Positions 6,938-8,277 of a DNA stretch of 8,277 bases are shown one piece after another. The stretch comes from Gammaproteobacteria bacterium UBA3532 (GTDB lineage: Bacteria; Pseudomonadota; Gammaproteobacteria; Enterobacterales; UBA3532). The stretch lies in NCBI GenBank assembly GCA_002376965.1, contig DFOV01000380.1:1-8277 (forward strand), in the 5' to 3' direction. Both the position numbers and the translations under genes were made by a program. The notes below the pieces were generated by a model. The model saw nothing but the letters and a program-made list of their open reading frames with translations. It was not told where the DNA came from and ran no database searches. How positions within the stretch are numbered: position 1 is the stretch's first letter; every line of letters starts with the position of its first letter.

Positions 6938-6953
6938 AAGTCGTTTGGGTATA
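6938..6953 (+). repeat. Single-arm copy of the palindromic repeat
   Basis: AAGTCGTTTGGGTATA matches 15 of 16 bases of 5325-5340 (AAGTTGTTTGGGTATA). Unlike the complete element, no inverted partner arm is present here. It lies 40 bases upstream of the TerC-family start, on the opposite side of the two membrane protein genes from the full element. Confidence 0.55.
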
Positions 6954-7061
6954 AAATGCCGACAACCTATGTGCCACGAGTCTATTCTGACAGGTTATTT
7001 TTTGTTTCGATAGTGAGTTGATACCGTTATTAATTAACCTGCTAGTAAGGGCTGCTCAGAA

Positions 7062-7128
7062 AGTTGCCATATTCAGGACTGGTTCGATCAAGCATACTGA
7101 AGCAGTTTAAGTATAGTTGTCATATTCA
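7062..7128 (+). repeat. Direct repeat upstream of ettA
   Basis: AGTTGCCATATTCA at 7062-7075 and AGTTGTCATATTCA at 7115-7128 differ at one base and start 53 bases apart, about five helical turns. A shared TGGT follows each copy at the same offset. This could be a pair of regulator sites or a small duplication. Confidence 0.4.
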
Positions 7129-7203
7129 ACCTTGGTAACTGATTTTGGCACGTTGTTGTGCTAGTCTTTGGTCAGTTTGCAATAACCACGACAAGTAGGG
7201 TCT

Positions 7204-8277
7204 ATGGCACAGTATATATATACAATGAATCGGGTGAGCAAAGTGGTGCCGCCCAAGCAGGAAATTCTTAAAGATATCTCTCTCTCTTTCTTCCCAGGCG
7301 CCAAAATCGGTGTACTCGGTCTCAATGGCGCGGGTAAATCGACGTTGTTGCGTATTATGGCGGGGATAGATAAGGATATTCATGGTGAGGCGCGGCCAGC
7401 TGCGGGTATTAACGTTGGTTATTTGCCTCAGGAACCGCAGCTTGATGAGTCTAAGGACGTGCGAGGCAATGTTGAAGAAGGCGTTGCTGAAACTATGGGG
7501 TTGTTAAAGCGCTTTAATGAGGTCAGTGAAGCTTTTGCTGATCCTGAAGCCGATTTTGACAAGCTGTTGGCAGAGCAGGCTGAATTACAGGACAAGATTG
7601 ATGCAATCGATGCCTGGAATATCGAGCGTACCCTAGAGGTCGCAGCTGACGCTTTACGTCTTCCACCTTGGGATGCTGATGTATCCAAGCTATCTGGTGG
7701 TGAAAAGCGCCGAGTTGCCTTGTGTCGCCTGTTGCTGTCCAAACCCGATATGTTGCTGCTGGACGAGCCGACCAACCATCTGGACGCCGAAAGTGTGGCA
7801 TGGCTGGAACGTTTCTTGGAAGAGTATCCAGGCACAGTCGTTGCTGTTACCCATGATCGTTACTTCCTGGACAATGTCGCTGAATGGATCTTGGAGCTGG
7901 ATCGTGGACGTGGTATCCCATTTGAGGGCAACTATTCCAACTGGTTGGAGTACAAGGAAAAACGCCTCGAAATGGAAGAGAAGCAGGAAACCGCTCATCA
8001 GCGCACCATTAAGCATGAGCTGGAGTGGGTGCGTCAGAACCCGAAAGGACGCCAGGCCAAAAACAAAGCACGTCTGGCACGCTTTGATGAATTGCAATCA
8101 CAGGATTTTCAGAAGCGTAATGAAACCCAGGAACTGTATATCCCACCTGGGCCAAGGCTGGGGGATGTGGTTTGTGAAATTGAACATGTGGCAAAAGCCT
8201 TTGGTGACAAGGCGCTGTATGACGATATGACGTTTAACTTACCGCCTGGCGGCATTGTTGGCGTTATTGGGCCGAAT
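7204..8277 (+). CDS. ettA: EttA, energy-dependent translational throttle ABC-F protein (5' part)
   Basis: The first 358 codons of an ABC-F ATPase; the gene runs off the right edge (E. coli EttA has 555 residues). EttA binds the ribosomal E site and controls entry into elongation according to the ATP/ADP ratio. The first nucleotide-binding domain is complete: Walker [10 protein letters not shown] (39-47), signature LSGGEKRR (163-170), Walker [13 protein letters not shown] (183-194) with catalytic Glu188, and switch His217 in [10 protein letters not shown]. The arm insertion lies roughly at 95-140. The linker that contacts P-site tRNA (about 240-325) includes [19 protein letters not shown]. The second domain begins at about 326 and reaches its Walker A (GVIGPN) at the edge. 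The absence of a transmembrane domain and the specific linker separate it from transporters and from Uup or YheS. The ATG start follows a weak AAGTAGGG. Identification is firm. Confidence 0.97.
   Translation, partial: MAQYIYTMNRVSKVVPPKQEILKDISLSFFPGAKIGVLGLNGAGKSTLLRIMAGIDKDIHGEARPAAGINVGYLPQEPQLDESKDVRGNVEEGVAETMGLLKRFNEVSEAFADPEADFDKLLAEQAELQDKIDAIDAWNIERTLEVAADALRLPPWDADVSKLSGGEKRRVALCRLLLSKPDMLLLDEPTNHLDAESVAWLERFLEEYPGTVVAVTHDRYFLDNVAEWILELDRGRGIPFEGNYSNWLEYKEKRLEMEEKQETAHQRTIKHELEWVRQNPKGRQAKNKARLARFDELQSQDFQKRNETQELYIPPGPRLGDVVCEIEHVAKAFGDKALYDDMTFNLPPGGIVGVIGPN

Larger units (their letters stand above)
6899..7203. other. Divergent intergenic region between terC-family gene and ettA
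   Basis: This 305-bp gap must hold the promoters for the leftward TerC-family gene and rightward ettA. It contains a single arm of the palindromic repeat (6938-6953) and a direct repeat (7062-7075 and 7115-7128). A TATAGT at 7112-7117 could be a -10 element for ettA, but no matching -35 is visible. I see no tRNA, small RNA with a terminator, or convincing small reading frame. Confidence 0.5.

Noticed and set aside
6899..7010. A yybP-ykoY manganese riboswitch ahead of the TerC-family gene.
   Set aside because: This would fit some TerC-family genes, but I could not find the conserved loop sequences or paired helices on the minus strand.
7428..7835. A 135-codon minus-strand frame rich in serine.
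   Set aside because: It is a shadow of ettA, where the plus strand encodes the signature and Walker B motifs. A plus frame at 7673-8230 is also a shadow.

Overview
The window looks like ordinary chromosomal DNA from a gammaproteobacterium, probably a marine or environmental one. The clearest evidence is the ABC-F protein EttA at the right edge, which resembles the Escherichia coli protein closely as I remember it, including the position of its catalytic Glu188. Intermediate base composition and the MarC, TerC, di-haem peroxidase and DUF3592 proteins fit this. Genus cannot be fixed by eye. I see no phage, transposase, CRISPR array, tRNA or rRNA.

Layout, left to right. Bases 1-152 are upstream DNA with no gene I can support. 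A large DUF3592-type membrane protein (153-1847, +) converges on an extended SDR / RmlD-like NAD(P)-binding protein (1844-2593, -), and their stop codons overlap by 4 bp. A 137-bp divergent region with a TATAAT-containing palindrome separates the SDR gene from an orphan coiled-coil protein (2731-3471, +). A perfect 12-bp hairpin with A and T tracts (3541-3568) ends that gene and the convergent di-haem cytochrome c peroxidase/MauG-family lipoprotein (3587-5140, -). Then come two membrane protein genes on the minus strand, a MarC-family gene (5419-6027) and a TerC-family gene (6158-6898). A 305-bp divergent spacer precedes ettA (7204 to beyond the right edge, +).

The genes do not form an obvious pathway. 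The likeliest transcription units are single genes, with terC-marC possibly co-transcribed across a 130-bp gap. The peroxidase would act in the envelope, probably reducing peroxide or oxidising a partner protein. The TerC protein is a candidate metal (Mn-type) transporter, the MarC protein has no settled function, and EttA regulates translation according to energy state.

I did not find a convincing new multi-gene system. The items most worth a second look are short repeats that bracket the marC-terC pair (5308-5357 and 6938-6953), the domain layout of the DUF3592 protein, the unassigned coiled-coil protein, a triplet repeat just after the lipobox of the peroxidase, and a spaced direct repeat in front of ettA.
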